DNA of 64,000 nucleotides, from assembly GCA_037903475.1 (NCBI GenBank), contig JBAJFG010000248.1, forward strand, positions 62,001 through 126,000, given 5' to 3'. Under the pieces are notes generated by a model. It was not told the DNA's origin. It searched no databases and saw nothing but the letters and a program-made list of their open reading frames with translations. Made by a program: the position numbers and the translations under genes. The stretch comes from Ancylostoma caninum (lineage: Eukaryota > Nematoda > Chromadorea > Rhabditida > Ancylostomatidae). How positions within the stretch are numbered: the stretch's first letter is position 1; each line of letters opens with the position of its first letter. Positions 34,533 through 46,045 of this stretch are shown in pieces.

Positions 34533-36375
34533 TTATAGCTCGCATAGTGGTACGAACGGCATTAGATCACTAGTTATCGATATGTGCTCATTTCTGTTGT
34601 TCATTCTGGGGTTTCGCACGGAAATCCAGAATGCTTCGAGAGCTTTCCTCGCCGAGATGTCTGGCTCGTAGGCCAGAATTCTGCAAGCTACATCGAAATC
34701 GTTCCCACTGTGGTCTTCGCGTTTATGTTTTCCGAGTGGCTTTACCAAACTTTCCCTTCTTTTGCTAGAGAGGTGTTCATTTAATCGTACATGAAGAGGT
34801 CGTCCGGTCTCACCGATGTAGGTCGCATGGCAGCTTAAACATTCTATTTGGTAAACGACCCCTGTTTTAGCACAATCTCCGATTTTACCGTATGGACATG
34901 TGACGCAGTTTTCTGTGATACAAGATCTATCGTATAGTCTATTACGGACCAACTGTCGTTTGATGTTATCGTTGGGGATGTTGATAAGAACGACATTATT
35001 CTCTAGTTGAGCCTGGGCAAGACATTTCTTTATTGCGTCACTGATTCCATCCGAAATGAAGGGTATGCACAGGGGAAGTTTGTTATGATATTCGTCAGTT
35101 TTACTACCAGTGCGAGCTCTACGATGTTGTTGCTCCCGTGAAAAGTAGCCATTTTCGCGCGCTATAACTGATGCAAGTCTGGTGGACTCTTGGCGTTCTG
35201 CCTCACCACTGCTCACCTCTACTGCCGTTTTAAACATGTTGCCAATTACAGCACGCTTGACCGTCATCGGGTGCGCGGACCTCGCTTGTACAATTATGTT
35301 CTTGGAACTCTCTTTGCGATACCATTTTACATGAACCATGCCGTTAGAGATTTTCAGCTGCGTGTTTAGGAATGGTAGCCCTTCGTGTGGAGTTTCCCTT
35401 GTCAATTTTATGTACTGTGATTGTTCGTTCAGTAGTCTGAAGCATTCGTCCATCTCTGACTGGGTGGATGTAATTACGCAGCAGTCGTCGATGTAACGAC
35501 AGTACAACAATGGTTTACGTGAAAGCACTGGTTCTTCTATCTTGCTCATGTAGCAGATAGCGAGAACCGGCGCTAGCCTTTGACCCATGGCTAGCCCTCT
35601 ATCTGGGAGAAATATCTTCCAGACCATTTAAAAACGTTGCATGTTAGACATTCCTTGACCAGAGTCATAACCCGTGCTCTACCAAGGCCGTAAGTCTCAA
35701 TCTCCCTTTCATGCAACGCTAGCATTTCACTCAATGCCTGTAAAGCATCATTCACTGCGACGTTCGTGTAGAGCGATGAAACATCAAATGACTCAAGCAC
35801 ACAATTTTCACTTAAATTGGTTTTGTATATTTGGTCAAGGAATTGTCTGGTGTTAGTCAAATGAGAGGGTACCTTGGTTAAGAGTTGGCTCACGATCTTG
35901 TTCAAAAACCACGATATTCTGTCGGTTGGACCTCCCACGCAGCTTACTATCGGTCGAATTTTGTATTCTGTTATCGGCAACGGTTCCATGTCAGTGATCG
36001 AGAGTTTATGAGTCTTTATAAGACTGTAGAACACGGGACAGTTGGGTTATCAATTTTGAGCCGACTCAGGAAATTCTCGCTCAGACCTGCAGCTTTGCCG
36101 ATCGTCATCCAGATATGGTTTAACCTTTTGTACTGAGAAATGAATTCATTGCGCGTAGTACACTGGTAAACGGTTGCATCCGTGAGGTGAAGTTCGGTGA
36201 TTTCTCGGTCTAATGTCTGTGGCATGACCACAAACTCGCCGCCTTTGTCGCTCACCGAGAGGCGAATCATACCACATTCAGTCAGTTGCCGTATTTCCTT
36301 AAAACCCTGCCACTGCTCGTATGTCAAGTTAGACTGACGCTGCCGCTTGTTCTTAGTTAAAATAGACAAGACACC
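34533..36375 (-). pseudogene. PLE copy M3: 5'-truncated at inverted junction
   Basis: Starts at the inverted junction (about 36375) inside the N-terminal region at GVLSILTKNKRQRQ, then reads RT and GIY-YIG to the stop at 34533. One-base deletions near 36046 (GACAGTTGGG versus GACAGTTCGGG) and near 35602 (CTCTATCTGG versus CTCTAATCTGG) break the frame. YIDDCC and YIGETGR are intact in the sequence. The missing first part lies on neither side of the junction, so the array was cut before inversion or formed by template switching. Confidence 0.92.
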
Positions 36376-37178
36376 ACACGTAAAATGGTATCGCAAAGAG
36401 AGTTCCAAGAACATAATTGTACATGCGAGGTCCGCGCACCCGATGACGGTCAAGCGTGCTGTAATTGGCAACATGTTTAAAACAGCAGTAGAGGTGAGCA
36501 GTGGTGAGGCAGAACGCCAAGAGTCCACCAGACTTGCATCAGTTATAGCGCGCGAAAATGGCTACCTTTCACGGGAGCACCAACATCGTAGGCTCGCAGT
36601 GGTAGTAAAACTAACGAATATCATAACAAACTTCCCCTGTGCATGCCCTTCATTTCGGATGAGATCAGTGACGCAATAAAGAAATGTCTTGCCCGGGCTC
36701 AACTAGGAATGATGTCGTTCTTATCAACATCCCCAACGATAACATCAAACGACAGTTGGTCCGTAATAGACTATACGATAGATCTTGTATCACAGAAAAC
36801 TGCGTCACATGTCCATACGGCAAAATCGGAGATTGTGCTAAAACAGGGGTCGTTTACCAAATAGAATGTTTAAGCTGCCATGCGACCTACATCGGTGAGA
36901 CCGGACGACCTCTTCATGTACGATTAAATGAACACCTTGCTAGCAAAAGAAGGGAAAGTTTGGTAAAGCCACTCGGAAAACATAAACGCGAAGACCACAG
37001 TGGGAACGATTTCGATGTAGCATGCAGAATTCTGGCCTACGAGCCAGACATCTCGGCGAGGAAAGCTCTCGAAGCATTCTGGATTTCCGTGCGAAACCCC
37101 AGAATGAACAACAGAAATGAGCACATATCGATAACTAGTGATCTAATGCCGTTCGTACCATTATGCGAGCTATAAAGA
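36376..37178 (+). pseudogene. PLE copy P1: C-terminal part, plus strand
   Basis: Starts at the junction in the RT C-terminal region (VKWYRKESSKNI), followed by KTAVEVSSGEAERQES and the GIY-YIG endonuclease (CVTCPYGKIGDC, YIGETGRPLHVRLNEHLASK) to a stop at 37173-37175. Two one-base deletions, near 36592 (GTAGGCTCG versus GTAGAGCTCG) and near 36705 (CTAGGAATG versus CTAGAGAATG), break the frame. It is followed head to tail by a pLTR and copy P2. Confidence 0.92.
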
Positions 37179-37455
37179 TTGTCATCTAAGGCTCATGCTG
37201 AGTGACGCTCACTCATCCGCTGGTGACAATATCGCATTGCGGCGCGGATAACATCTCCGCTTCTTGGTGGGACGCTTGGTGAGTTCGTCTCCCACGTCTG
37301 ATTTTCGCCGTTGAATAGGCCGAATGAATTGAATGCACAGTTCAGAGGAGGCGCTTGATGGTATCGAACACGAATTCATAAAAATTGACCCACTTTCAGC
37401 CTTGAAAACGGCGTGTTGCCGAAACGTTGGCAAATAAAAGTGTCTGTAACAACCT
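37179..37455 (+). repeat. PLE pseudo-LTR between P1 and P2
   Basis: Plus-strand copy of the pLTR, near-identical to 41466-41766, the two flanking P2. It contains CACTTT (about 37390), CCTTGAAAACGGC, GTGTT, GCCGAAACG and AAAGTG (about 37437). GAAAC and a 3-4 bp GGC/GCC helix match the hammerhead core, but a canonical CUGANGA is absent. Relative to the minus copies it has CAGCC instead of CAGGCC. Confidence 0.8.
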
Positions 37456-40400
37456 GTGTGGCGAAACAAATCAAGAAATATCATCTACAAAATGCCCAGG
37501 TTTTACGATAGCAGAACATGGAATATATTGAACGAAGTACCGCCATCAATGTTCTCACTTGTGCGCGGAGCACTGTCGCTCCGCCAAAAAGTGGTGATCG
37601 CAACTCAATCCCTCAAATTCCTGAAACGATGTAGAACCACCAACCTGCTGCCGAACTTCATCACAAACAAGAAGATAGGTGAAGTATACAACCTACCAGA
37701 AGACCATCCAAGGATACGTAACATATACAAGTCTATCCTGTCTACGGTCATTAAGCAAAAACAACATGTGTTGTATTCTAGCTTATTGAAATGTGTTGCA
37801 AAAGAGGAGGCATGCAGACGTTATCTCGATGAACAAGTTTGGAAGAGGATTGAGGGTGCGTCAAGAAGAATTTGTGATTCTATACGGTCTAGAGCTAAGT
37901 CTGTGCTATGTGCAAAATTCGATAGACTTTTGTCTAGTCCTCGTGTGAATCATCAAGATGTTGCGAGCAGCTCACAAGTGAACCACCAACCCAAAAACAT
38001 TTCAACTCAAAATGCGATTACTAGCAGTCGAACGGCTAGGATTACGGTACTCGGTGGTGCTCAAATTTCTGATAACGCTAAAAGCTTTCTTAGTCTCGGA
38101 CCATCCTTTGCACCTACACAGATCATAAACGCACAAGTCATCCGGAAAGTCGTGGGGGGATTACACCGACTTAGAGACCAACTCCGAGTCAAATGTAAAC
38201 GCGCTAATCAACCACAGATATCGTCAACTTTGAGCAGGAGACCATTGCCGCCTATTCCTTTTCCGCGCTCTTTCTATAAAGAACCGGAACCCTGCGCTGA
38301 TGCCGATATCAAATTCAGAATATTATCATCAGGTGTCTTGTCTATTTTAACTAAGAACAAGCGGCAGCGTCAGTCTAACTTGACATACGAGCAGTGGCAG
38401 GGTTTTAAGGAAATACGGCAACTGACTGAATGTGGTATGATTCGCCTCTCGGTGAGCGACAAAGGCGGCGAGTTTGTGGTCATGCCACAGACATTAGACC
38501 GAGAAATCACCGAACTTCACCTCACGGATGCAACCGTTTACCAGTGTTCTACGCGCAATGAATTCATTTCTCAGTACAAAAGGTTAAACCATATCTGGAT
38601 GACGATCGGCAAAGCTGCAGGTCTGAGCGAGAATTTCCTGAGTCGGCTCAAAATTGATAACCCGAACTGTCCCGTGTTCTACAGTCTTATAAAGACTCAT
38701 AAACTCTCGATCACTGACATGGAACCGTTGCCGATAACAGAATACAAAATTCGACCGATAGTAAGCTGCGTGGGAGGTCCAACCGACAGAATATCGTGGT
38801 TTTTGAACAAGATCGTGAGCCAACTCTTACTCAAGGTACCCTCTCATTTGACTAACACCAGACAATTCCTTGACCAAATATACAAAACCAATTTGAGTGA
38901 AAATTGTGTGCTTGAGTCATTTGATGTTTCATCGCTCTACACGAACGTCTCAGTGAATGATGCTTTACAGGCATTGAGTGAAATGCTAGCGTTGCATGAA
39001 AGGGAGATTGAGACTTACGGCCTTGGTAGAGCACGGGTTATGACTCTGGTCAAGGAATGTCTAACATGTAACGTTTTTAAATGGTCTGGAAGATATTTCT
39101 CCCAGATAAGAGGGCTAGCCATAGGTCAAAGGCTAGCGCCGGTTCTCGCTATCTGCTACATGAGCAAGATAGAAGAACCAGTGCTTTCACGTAAACCATT
39201 GTTGTACTGTCGTTACATCGACGACTGCTGCGTAATTACATCCACCCAGTCAGAGATGGACGAATGCTTCAGACTACTGAACGAACAATCACAGTACATA
39301 AAATTGACTAGGGAAACTCCACACGAAGGTTGGCTACCATTCTTAAACACGCAGCTGAAAATCTATAACGGCATGGTTCATGTAAAATGGTATCGCAAAG
39401 AGAGTTCCAAGAACATAATTGTACATGCGAGGTCCGCGCACCCGATGACGGTCAAGCGTGCTGTAATTGGCAACATGTTTAAAACAGCAGTAGAGGTGAG
39501 CAGTGGTGAGGCAGAACGCCAAGAGTCCACCAGACTTGCATCAGTTATAGCGCGCGAAAATGGCTACCTTTCACGGGAGCACCAACATCGTAGAGCTCGC
39601 AGTGGTAGTAAAACTAACGAATATCATAACAAACTTCCCCTGTGCATGCCCTTCATTTCGGATGAGATCAGTGACGCAATAAAGAAATGTCTTGCCCGGG
39701 CTCAACTAGAGAATGATGTCGTTCTTATCAACATCCCCAACGATAACATCAAACGACAGTTGGTCCGTAATAGACTATACGATAGATCTTGTATCACAGA
39801 AAACTGCGTCACATGTCCATACGGCAAAATCGGAGATTGTGCTAAAACAGGGGTCGTTTACCAAATAGAATGTTTAAGCTGCCATGCGACCTACTCTGAA
39901 GTTTCGCACCACGGTGGACCCACTGTTATCCCACGGTGGGCCCCCAACCGACGGTGGGCCCACCATTACTTCCCAGTTATCCTCCAGATATCCCCCGATT
40001 ATGGTGTCCGCCCCCACTTGTCCCACCGTTAGCCCACCATTGTTATCAGTCCCACGGTGAACGAACCTTTTCCCCACGGTTGGCCCACCATGCTTTGAGA
40101 ACCCATGGTGGAACCTCTGTTTGCCCACCTTTTGCCCACTGTTAGCCCACATTTCCGTTTTTTCCACGGTTGAACCACCTTTTGTCCACCATTTGCCCAC
40201 CATTGTCCCACCTATCCCAACTCCGCATTAATCCCCGTTTTAACCACCGAAGGCCCACCATTCGCCCACCTTCACCTCATCTAAAGACCTGTCCCGCGGG
40301 AGCGTGTTTGCAGAATGACACAGGTATTTGATGAAAACAGCATCACTCATTGTGTTTACTGGTTCCAATCCATTTATCCGGTTCCGCTCCCGCTTGCGGT

Positions 40401-41465
40401 AAGATTTCTGGACTTCTACTAAGTCTGAGACTCCGGCACGGCACACGGCGTAAACGATTGTAGCAAAAGTATGATGCGAACTCTCCTTGATATAGTGAGG
40501 ATCTTGTTTCAGTACCTACTTCAGTACTAGCTCTTTTAGGTATTCTTTGCCGTAGTCAGTGGGCACATATCGTAACTAACTGTTAGAAGAGGAGTAATTG
40601 AGTCGACACTCGTGAATGCTCAAATATCGTACATCCCTTCTGACTTCTTCACGAGAAAGAAGGCCTGTCCAAGCACGTGAGTAGATAACCTCCGAAATGT
40701 TCGTTCCAAGTGGATGAAAATCCTGCTCATATTCAGGCCACATGGAAATGCAAAGTCCTTGGTTTCGCTGCACTCGCGAAACATTGTTGCACTCATGATT
40801 GTACTGTTTTTTAAATGCCAATATGTTGGAAATAAATCACTATGCTGTTATGTGGTGTCCAGAAAAAGGCGATCAGAACACGATGAGAATGTGGGCGGAG
40901 GAGCATGATGACCCCCGCCTAACTCGTTGAGTTACCCCGATAACCCCTGGAAGTGCCCTGATTAACCCTTGCAAATACTCCGATTAAACCCTGGCAAATC
41001 CCTGGAAAGACCCCAGTTTCTCCACGGAAGTCCCCCAGGTCCTCCTCGTGAATCCCCTAGTTAGCCCAGGGTAGCCCCTCGAATAGCCCGCGGTGGCCCC
41101 ACTGTTTGCCCATGGTTGGTGTGCCGAACATTAACCATGGGATAACGGTGGGCCCACCGTGGTACGAAAGTTCAGAGTACATCGGTGAGACCGGACGACC
41201 TCTTCATGTACGATTAAATGAACACCTTGCAAGCAAAAGAAGGGAAAGTTTGGTAAAGCCACTCGGAAAACATAAACGCGAAGACCACAGTGGGAACGAT
41301 TTCGATGTAGCATGCAGAATTCTGGCCTACGAGCCAGACATCTCGGCGAGGAAAGCTCTCGAAGCATTCTGGATTTCCGTGCGAAACCCCAGAATGAACA
41401 ACAGAAATGAGCACATATCGATAACTAGTGATCTAATGCCGTTCGTACCATTATGCGAGCTATAA
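37456..41465 (+). CDS. PLE copy P2: RT/GIY-YIG polyprotein, split by a DNA transposon
   Basis: Best-preserved Penelope-like ORF: open from 37456 to 40032 (858 codons), of which about the first 812 are native. Order: N-terminal region (alternative start at Met13, MPRFYDSRTW), DKGGEFVVMP at residue about 335, YSLIKTHKL, IRPIVSCVGGPT, motif A FDVSSLYTN (Asp490), motif B GLAIGQRLAPVLA, catalytic YIDD (Tyr587), then HPMTVKRAVIGN, CVTCPYGKIGDC and GVVY (about residue 799). At 39893, within the YIG codons of the GIY-YIG domain, a 1284-bp element interrupts the frame. The rest (IGETGRPLHVRLNEHLASK to the stop at 41463-41465) resumes at 41178. Enzyme role: RNA-templated DNA synthesis with endonuclease nicking. 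As it stands the product would lack most of the endonuclease. Confidence 0.93.
39894..41177 (+). mobile_element. 1284-bp non-autonomous TIR transposon inside the PLE endonuclease
   Basis: Terminal inverted repeats start CTCTGAAGTTTCGCACCACG (left) and CTCTGAACTTTCGTACCACG (right, complement), with a few mismatches over more than 40 bp. TA is duplicated at 39892-39893 and 41178-41179. The uninterrupted sister copies give the empty site with one TA, so the boundaries are exact. TA duplication suggests mobilisation by a Tc1/mariner-type transposase (inference). No transposase is encoded. The flanks of the element are packed with degenerate short units like GCCCACCNTTT and CCCACGGT. Confidence 0.95.
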
Positions 41466-41766
41466 GATTGTCATCTAAGGCTCATGCTGAGTGACGCTCA
41501 CTCATCCGCTGGTGACAATATCGCATTGCGGCGCGGATAACATCTCCGCTTCTTGGTGGGACGCTTGGTGAGTTCGTCTCCCACGTCTGATTTTCGCCGT
41601 TGAATAGGCCGAATGAATTGAATGCACAGTTCAGAGGAGGCGCTTGATGGTATCGAACACGAATTCATAAAAATTGACCCACTTTCAGCCTTGAAAACGG
41701 CGTGTTGCCGAAACGTTGGCAAATAAAAGTGTCTGTAACAACCTGTGTGGCGAAACAAATCAAGAA
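41466..41766 (+). repeat. PLE pseudo-LTR at the 3' end of P2
   Basis: Near-identical to 37179-37455, ending at CAAATCAAGAAA, after which the sequence becomes A-rich and unrelated (41767 onward). This marks the outer edge of the cluster. Confidence 0.8.
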
Positions 41767-42460
41767 AAAAAAACTGTAATGAGTTAGAAGGAAGTTCTTA
41801 TAATACAGATTTTAAAAATTTACAATTAGCACTAACAACAGCCCACGCGAAGCCAATTTCGAATGTAATCCTGTCGTATTCGAATGCGCCTTGTCTGTGA
41901 AGCTCAACTGCCGACAGCAGCGCTAGACAGGTGAAAAGAAATATGAGGAGGAACTGAAAGAATTTATACACTGCAAATTTCTTGCTTCCATTTTGTCTCG
42001 AGTTGAAAAAGAAGCTTACTCGAATGTTGATGCATCCACAGCATGCTGGTATTTCCTATAAAACTTAATATAATGCATAAACGCCGAAAAAATCGTAATA
42101 ATCGTACATCACTTGAATCCCTGCCGGCCGCCATTCTAGGCATTTCTTCAGCATCAGGAAAAACCTGCTGCACATGAGTGTGATCCTTTTTAAACAACGT
42201 TCTACTGCTGCAGTTTCGTGCCAAATATGACCCTGTGTTCATAGGACCTAGCCATTGGGATATACCTTCTACTGGTTTTGGACATGTCGAGCAGCTTCAC
42301 CGTAGTGACCGGCCTAACCTTACAGCTGCTACGAAATGAGGCTCACCCAAAGATGAATTGTTTCCATTTGTTATCAAAACAAAATGATCACAAAACAACT
42401 TGATGAGAATTCTAATTTTAGGTTAAGAATCGAGGAATTTGGAGCTCAGGCCATAATACC
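41767..42460. other. Flank of PLE cluster; possible relic of a second PLE pLTR
   Basis: No gene. On the minus strand about 42060-42160 reads CCTGATGCTGAAGAAATGCC and GGCGGCCGGCAGGG, faintly like the CUGAUGA...GAAAC arrangement in pLTRs of other PLEs. This is weak. Confidence 0.25.
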
Positions 42461-42469
42461 ACAACACCC

Positions 42470-42895
42470 AAAAAACAACTTGTCGACGAGCTTTTGGCAA
42501 GAAATTGCTTGCCAAAAGCTTGTCGACAACTTGTTTTCATAATTCCTTGTTGACAAATTGTTCGCCGAAAAGCTTGTAGACAACTTGTTCCCGCCATTTC
42601 TTCCCTGACAAACAAACTTTCAGTTAACAGCAAACGCTTTTCTGAAATTGTACCATGGTAACCATTGCCCTGGTGTCCTCAATGGTGTCACCGTGTGCTA
42701 CATGCGCAAGGGAAGTTGACTCTTTCTCGTCGACAGGACTGCTCGGCTAAAAGGTTGCTGACAATTTATTTCGCCAGAAGCTTGCTGACACTTTGTTTTT
42801 GGAAAAGCTGAAGAAAAATTGTCGACAGCGATCTGCTTGCTAAAAGCTCCTTTGCAAGTTGTTTCTGGGCAAAGCGGGTAGGACACTTTGTTTTT
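42470..42895. repeat. Degenerate tandem repeat with AGCTTGTCGACAACTTGTT units
   Basis: Variants of AGCTTGTCGACAACTTGTT alternate with GCCAAAAG or GCCGAAAAG spacers at irregular spacing of tens of bases, with some inverted copies (42480-42540 forms a palindrome around TTGGCAAGAAATTGCTTGCC). Units decay towards the right (GCTTGCTGACACTTTG). Confidence 0.7.
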
Positions 42896-43089
42896 GGATT
42901 GCTGAGTCTGATTTGCGATAAAGGCTGCCTTTGTCTTTTTCTGAAGTGCTATGGGCGGTAGAGTATGCGCTATAACCGCAGGTTAACCAGTTAGACATTT
43001 TATAATCAAGAACCATTATCGCCTCGAAATCTTCTGTACAGGGTGCGGCAAAAGTATTGTCCGCTTGACATGGCTTGTGAAAACCTCAG
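42896..43089. other. Short spacer; nothing recognised
   Basis: Between the tandem repeat and the mariner remnant. No coding sequence or repeat seen. Confidence 0.4.
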
Positions 43090-43830
43090 TATTTAGCTTA
43101 GATGTGACGAGTTTCTTCATAACATACAGGAAACATCGCCGATCACCTGCGTCAGCTGGGCAAGGTTAAAAAATTATCACAGTGACTGGTCATAATCTGA
43201 CCACCCCTCCAGCGACGTGGAGAGGTGGCTACTGATTTGCTCTCTACAGGAACATTGAAAACTGGCTGAAGTCCATCTTCACAGTAGATAAGAAGTGGAT
43301 CCAGTACGTCAACATCAAGCCCCGCCCACACTGAATTGACAAGGATAAGCAGCTTGACCGCTGCCAAAGTCAGGTGATAACAGCAAAGGCATCATCCATT
43401 ATGCTCCACTGTCACACTAGACTGCCCTCAAGACGGACCTGTACTGTCAGGAGCTGGATAGAATAGCCGCAAAAATCGCAGGAAAGGGTCTGAACTACGG
43501 GACGATACGATTCCTGCACGACAATGCTCGCCCGTATCTATAAGAGTGACTCGCCATAACCCATTCAACTTTAGATGGAGAGTGCTGACTCACACAACGT
43601 ACAGCCCTTACCTTGCCCTGAAAGATGACCACCTTCTCCTGTACCTCTCTAACGCCGTGCAAGGTAAAGCGTTCGATAATGAAGGTGACCTGGATCACTC
43701 ACTGGTTGGGCAACATTCCGTCTCGATGCCAAACAAGTTCTACGCCGAAGGCATCGAAAGGATCTCCGAAAATGGGCGAAGTGTAGTAGGACGTAGTGGT
43801 GGTTTATATATCCCTTAATGTGCTTTGCTC
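43090..43830 (+). pseudogene. Decayed mariner transposase, N-terminally truncated
   Basis: Begins near LDVT followed by IADHLRQLGKVKKL (about 43130-43175), the end of the DNA-binding region. Then come DKKWIQYVNIKPRPH (first catalytic Asp, about 43290), DNARPYL (about 43519) and YSPYLALKDDH, GKAFDNEGDLDHSL and NKFYAEGIERISENG (to about 43780). Multiple stops and frameshifts. It is similar to, but distinct from, the copy at 18640-19610. Confidence 0.8.
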
Positions 43831-44156
43831 TTTTTGAAAAGTCAAGAAAATGTATTGTTTCAAAATCCGCTAGAACTTTCACTACAACTTAATATAACGG
43901 CGAATTACAGAGAGAATTGAGTTTGGTGCTATGGAACTCCGATGTGGACCCAGCGTGTTCAAATCTCAGTTAGCAAACGAAACCTCAAGGTAGCACAGCT
44001 ATTCTTGGTTCCACCTGCAAATCAAGACCGGAGCGTGGTTTACTGATAGCTATCAACACCTGCTCTCAAGTGCGTGCATAATAAGTAACTTTAATTACAT
44101 TGGCACTAATTTTCTGTGAGAAGCACATTGGCAACGCAAATATGTCGGTCCCTATA
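43831..44156 (+). other. Upstream region of receptor C; nothing recognised
   Basis: Likely contains the receptor C promoter, but no specific site can be assigned. Confidence 0.35.
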
Positions 44157-45960
44157 ATGTCCGATTTTGCATTCATCTTCCTAACAATCCACATGGTCAG
44201 AGCTATAGGGATGATAACAATAGTGCTCGATATTTGTGCTTGCTATGTGATCATCGCACATTCAACGAGTGCTATGGCGCAGTACAAATGGGTGCTGTTA
44301 GGAATGTCGGTGGGTTTTGTAAGATACTAAGATCCGGGCCCTACCCAAAACATTTATAGCTTTATAGTAGCTGAATCACCATAATTTCAGCTTGTATCAT
44401 CAAGTTCCAACATGATTTTCTCCTTGTTGATTCTGCCAGCTAGGTTGGGTGGAGCGATTGGAGTACGCTTTGCTGGATTACTCTCGGATCTGTTCCCGGA
44501 TGCTGGCGAAATATTCATGGTATTTTGAAAACTTTAATGTGTATGCATAATTTAGTACTGCTGCAGTAGGAAGCCAGAACTTCCAGCTACTGGTTGAGTT
44601 TCACTACTTTTACCTGACTCTAACCTTAGTTCTCACATTGGAATGTTGTCAATGTTCCGCAGAAGAAGAAGCTGGGAAATCAATGAGCACGATCATTTTC
44701 GATGGTTGGTCCAACTTGGATTTCCATCTATCCATATTTGCTGAATGCGTGTCAGATTTTCAGGAAGGAGGGGGGGGGTGGATGATAAACAATGTGTAGG
44801 CGCACAAACACAGTGCTGGCCACACGCCTAGTGCGTGCTCAGGAAACATGAGAACCGTGTTCTATTCCAATCCGAAGCATAAGACTGAAAAGTGGGAGCT
44901 CAACAATTAAAACATGGTCCTCGTGCAAAACACATTCATTTAGAATCAATAGTTCCATACTAATAATGGTCATATCTACGCAAAATCATGCATACCCATG
45001 CAAAATCCATGATGAAACCATGCGTCTCCAAATCCGAAGCAGATTCAAAACCCTCGAAAAACCAACGATTTTCTCATTTCCGAACCCATGCATACCTACG
45101 AAAAACACGGTCTCTGGCTCCTTGAATGGTTCTTTTTGAGCGACAAGTTGAGCAAAATATATGTAGAATCCATTTCCCAGGAACGAGCTCTTTTTCGTTA
45201 ATTCTGCTCGACCGATATATGTTCCAGAACGGAATTTATTATTAGTGATACTATTACGTTTATCTTTATTATTATTACCAGCCTGATCCGGAAAAAAAAG
45301 CCTGAGAGTCCGGTTAACGCCGGACTCTCAGGCTTTTTTTGGCCCACTTCACTCACCTCGCATTTCCCACGCCGTTGGACTCTATTTTGGTTGTTTTCCC
45401 ACTTTTCGACCCCGGCGCACCCTATCACAGTAGTGGACCCGTCTCCCCACCTATTGGCGCCACTCTCGCAATTGTGGGCCATCCAGCGACGTTCCGCTTC
45501 TACTGGACGCCAGCGCATCGCTTCCATAGCAGTAGCCCTTTTCCTTCCATTTCCCCAACGCCCGTGCCGGCGCAACACTCATCCACGTCATCCCTCGTTC
45601 GCCTGGTTCCTCTTTTTCGTTATGAAGTTGTCCTAACAGTCTCTCCACTTTTATACGGGCCTGTAATCATAGGCCTATCTCAGTCGACCGTGGTGAGAAC
45701 AACTTTCGGCCATTGAAAGGAGTTAACATTTCTGAACATGAAAAAAGTGGCGTGGCCTGAAACATCTTTCAATCAAGGTAAAAATCAAAATTTAGCTCAT
45801 TTTCGTACATAACGCGACACGCTGAGCACGATGGTGTAGGTATATTCCATTCTTGATGGCTGGTTCTCGTGCACACACATGAAATGCCAATTAAGAAGAA
45901 GTAAGATTATTATTATTATTATTATTATTATTATCATTATTATTATTATTATTATTATTA

Positions 45961-46045
<85 letters not shown>

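Noticed and set aside
37209..37484. Opposite-strand open frames in the pLTRs and PLE copies
   Set aside because: Shadows of the PLE sequence, repeated wherever the element is.
30000..41700. CRISPR array or prokaryotic retron, suggested by repeated RT sequences
   Set aside because: Repeats are kilobase-scale PLE units with GIY-YIG domains and pLTRs; there are no short regular spacers.
45293..45340. Bacterial rho-independent terminator
   Set aside because: Shape fits, but the setting is a nematode intron with no prokaryotic genes.
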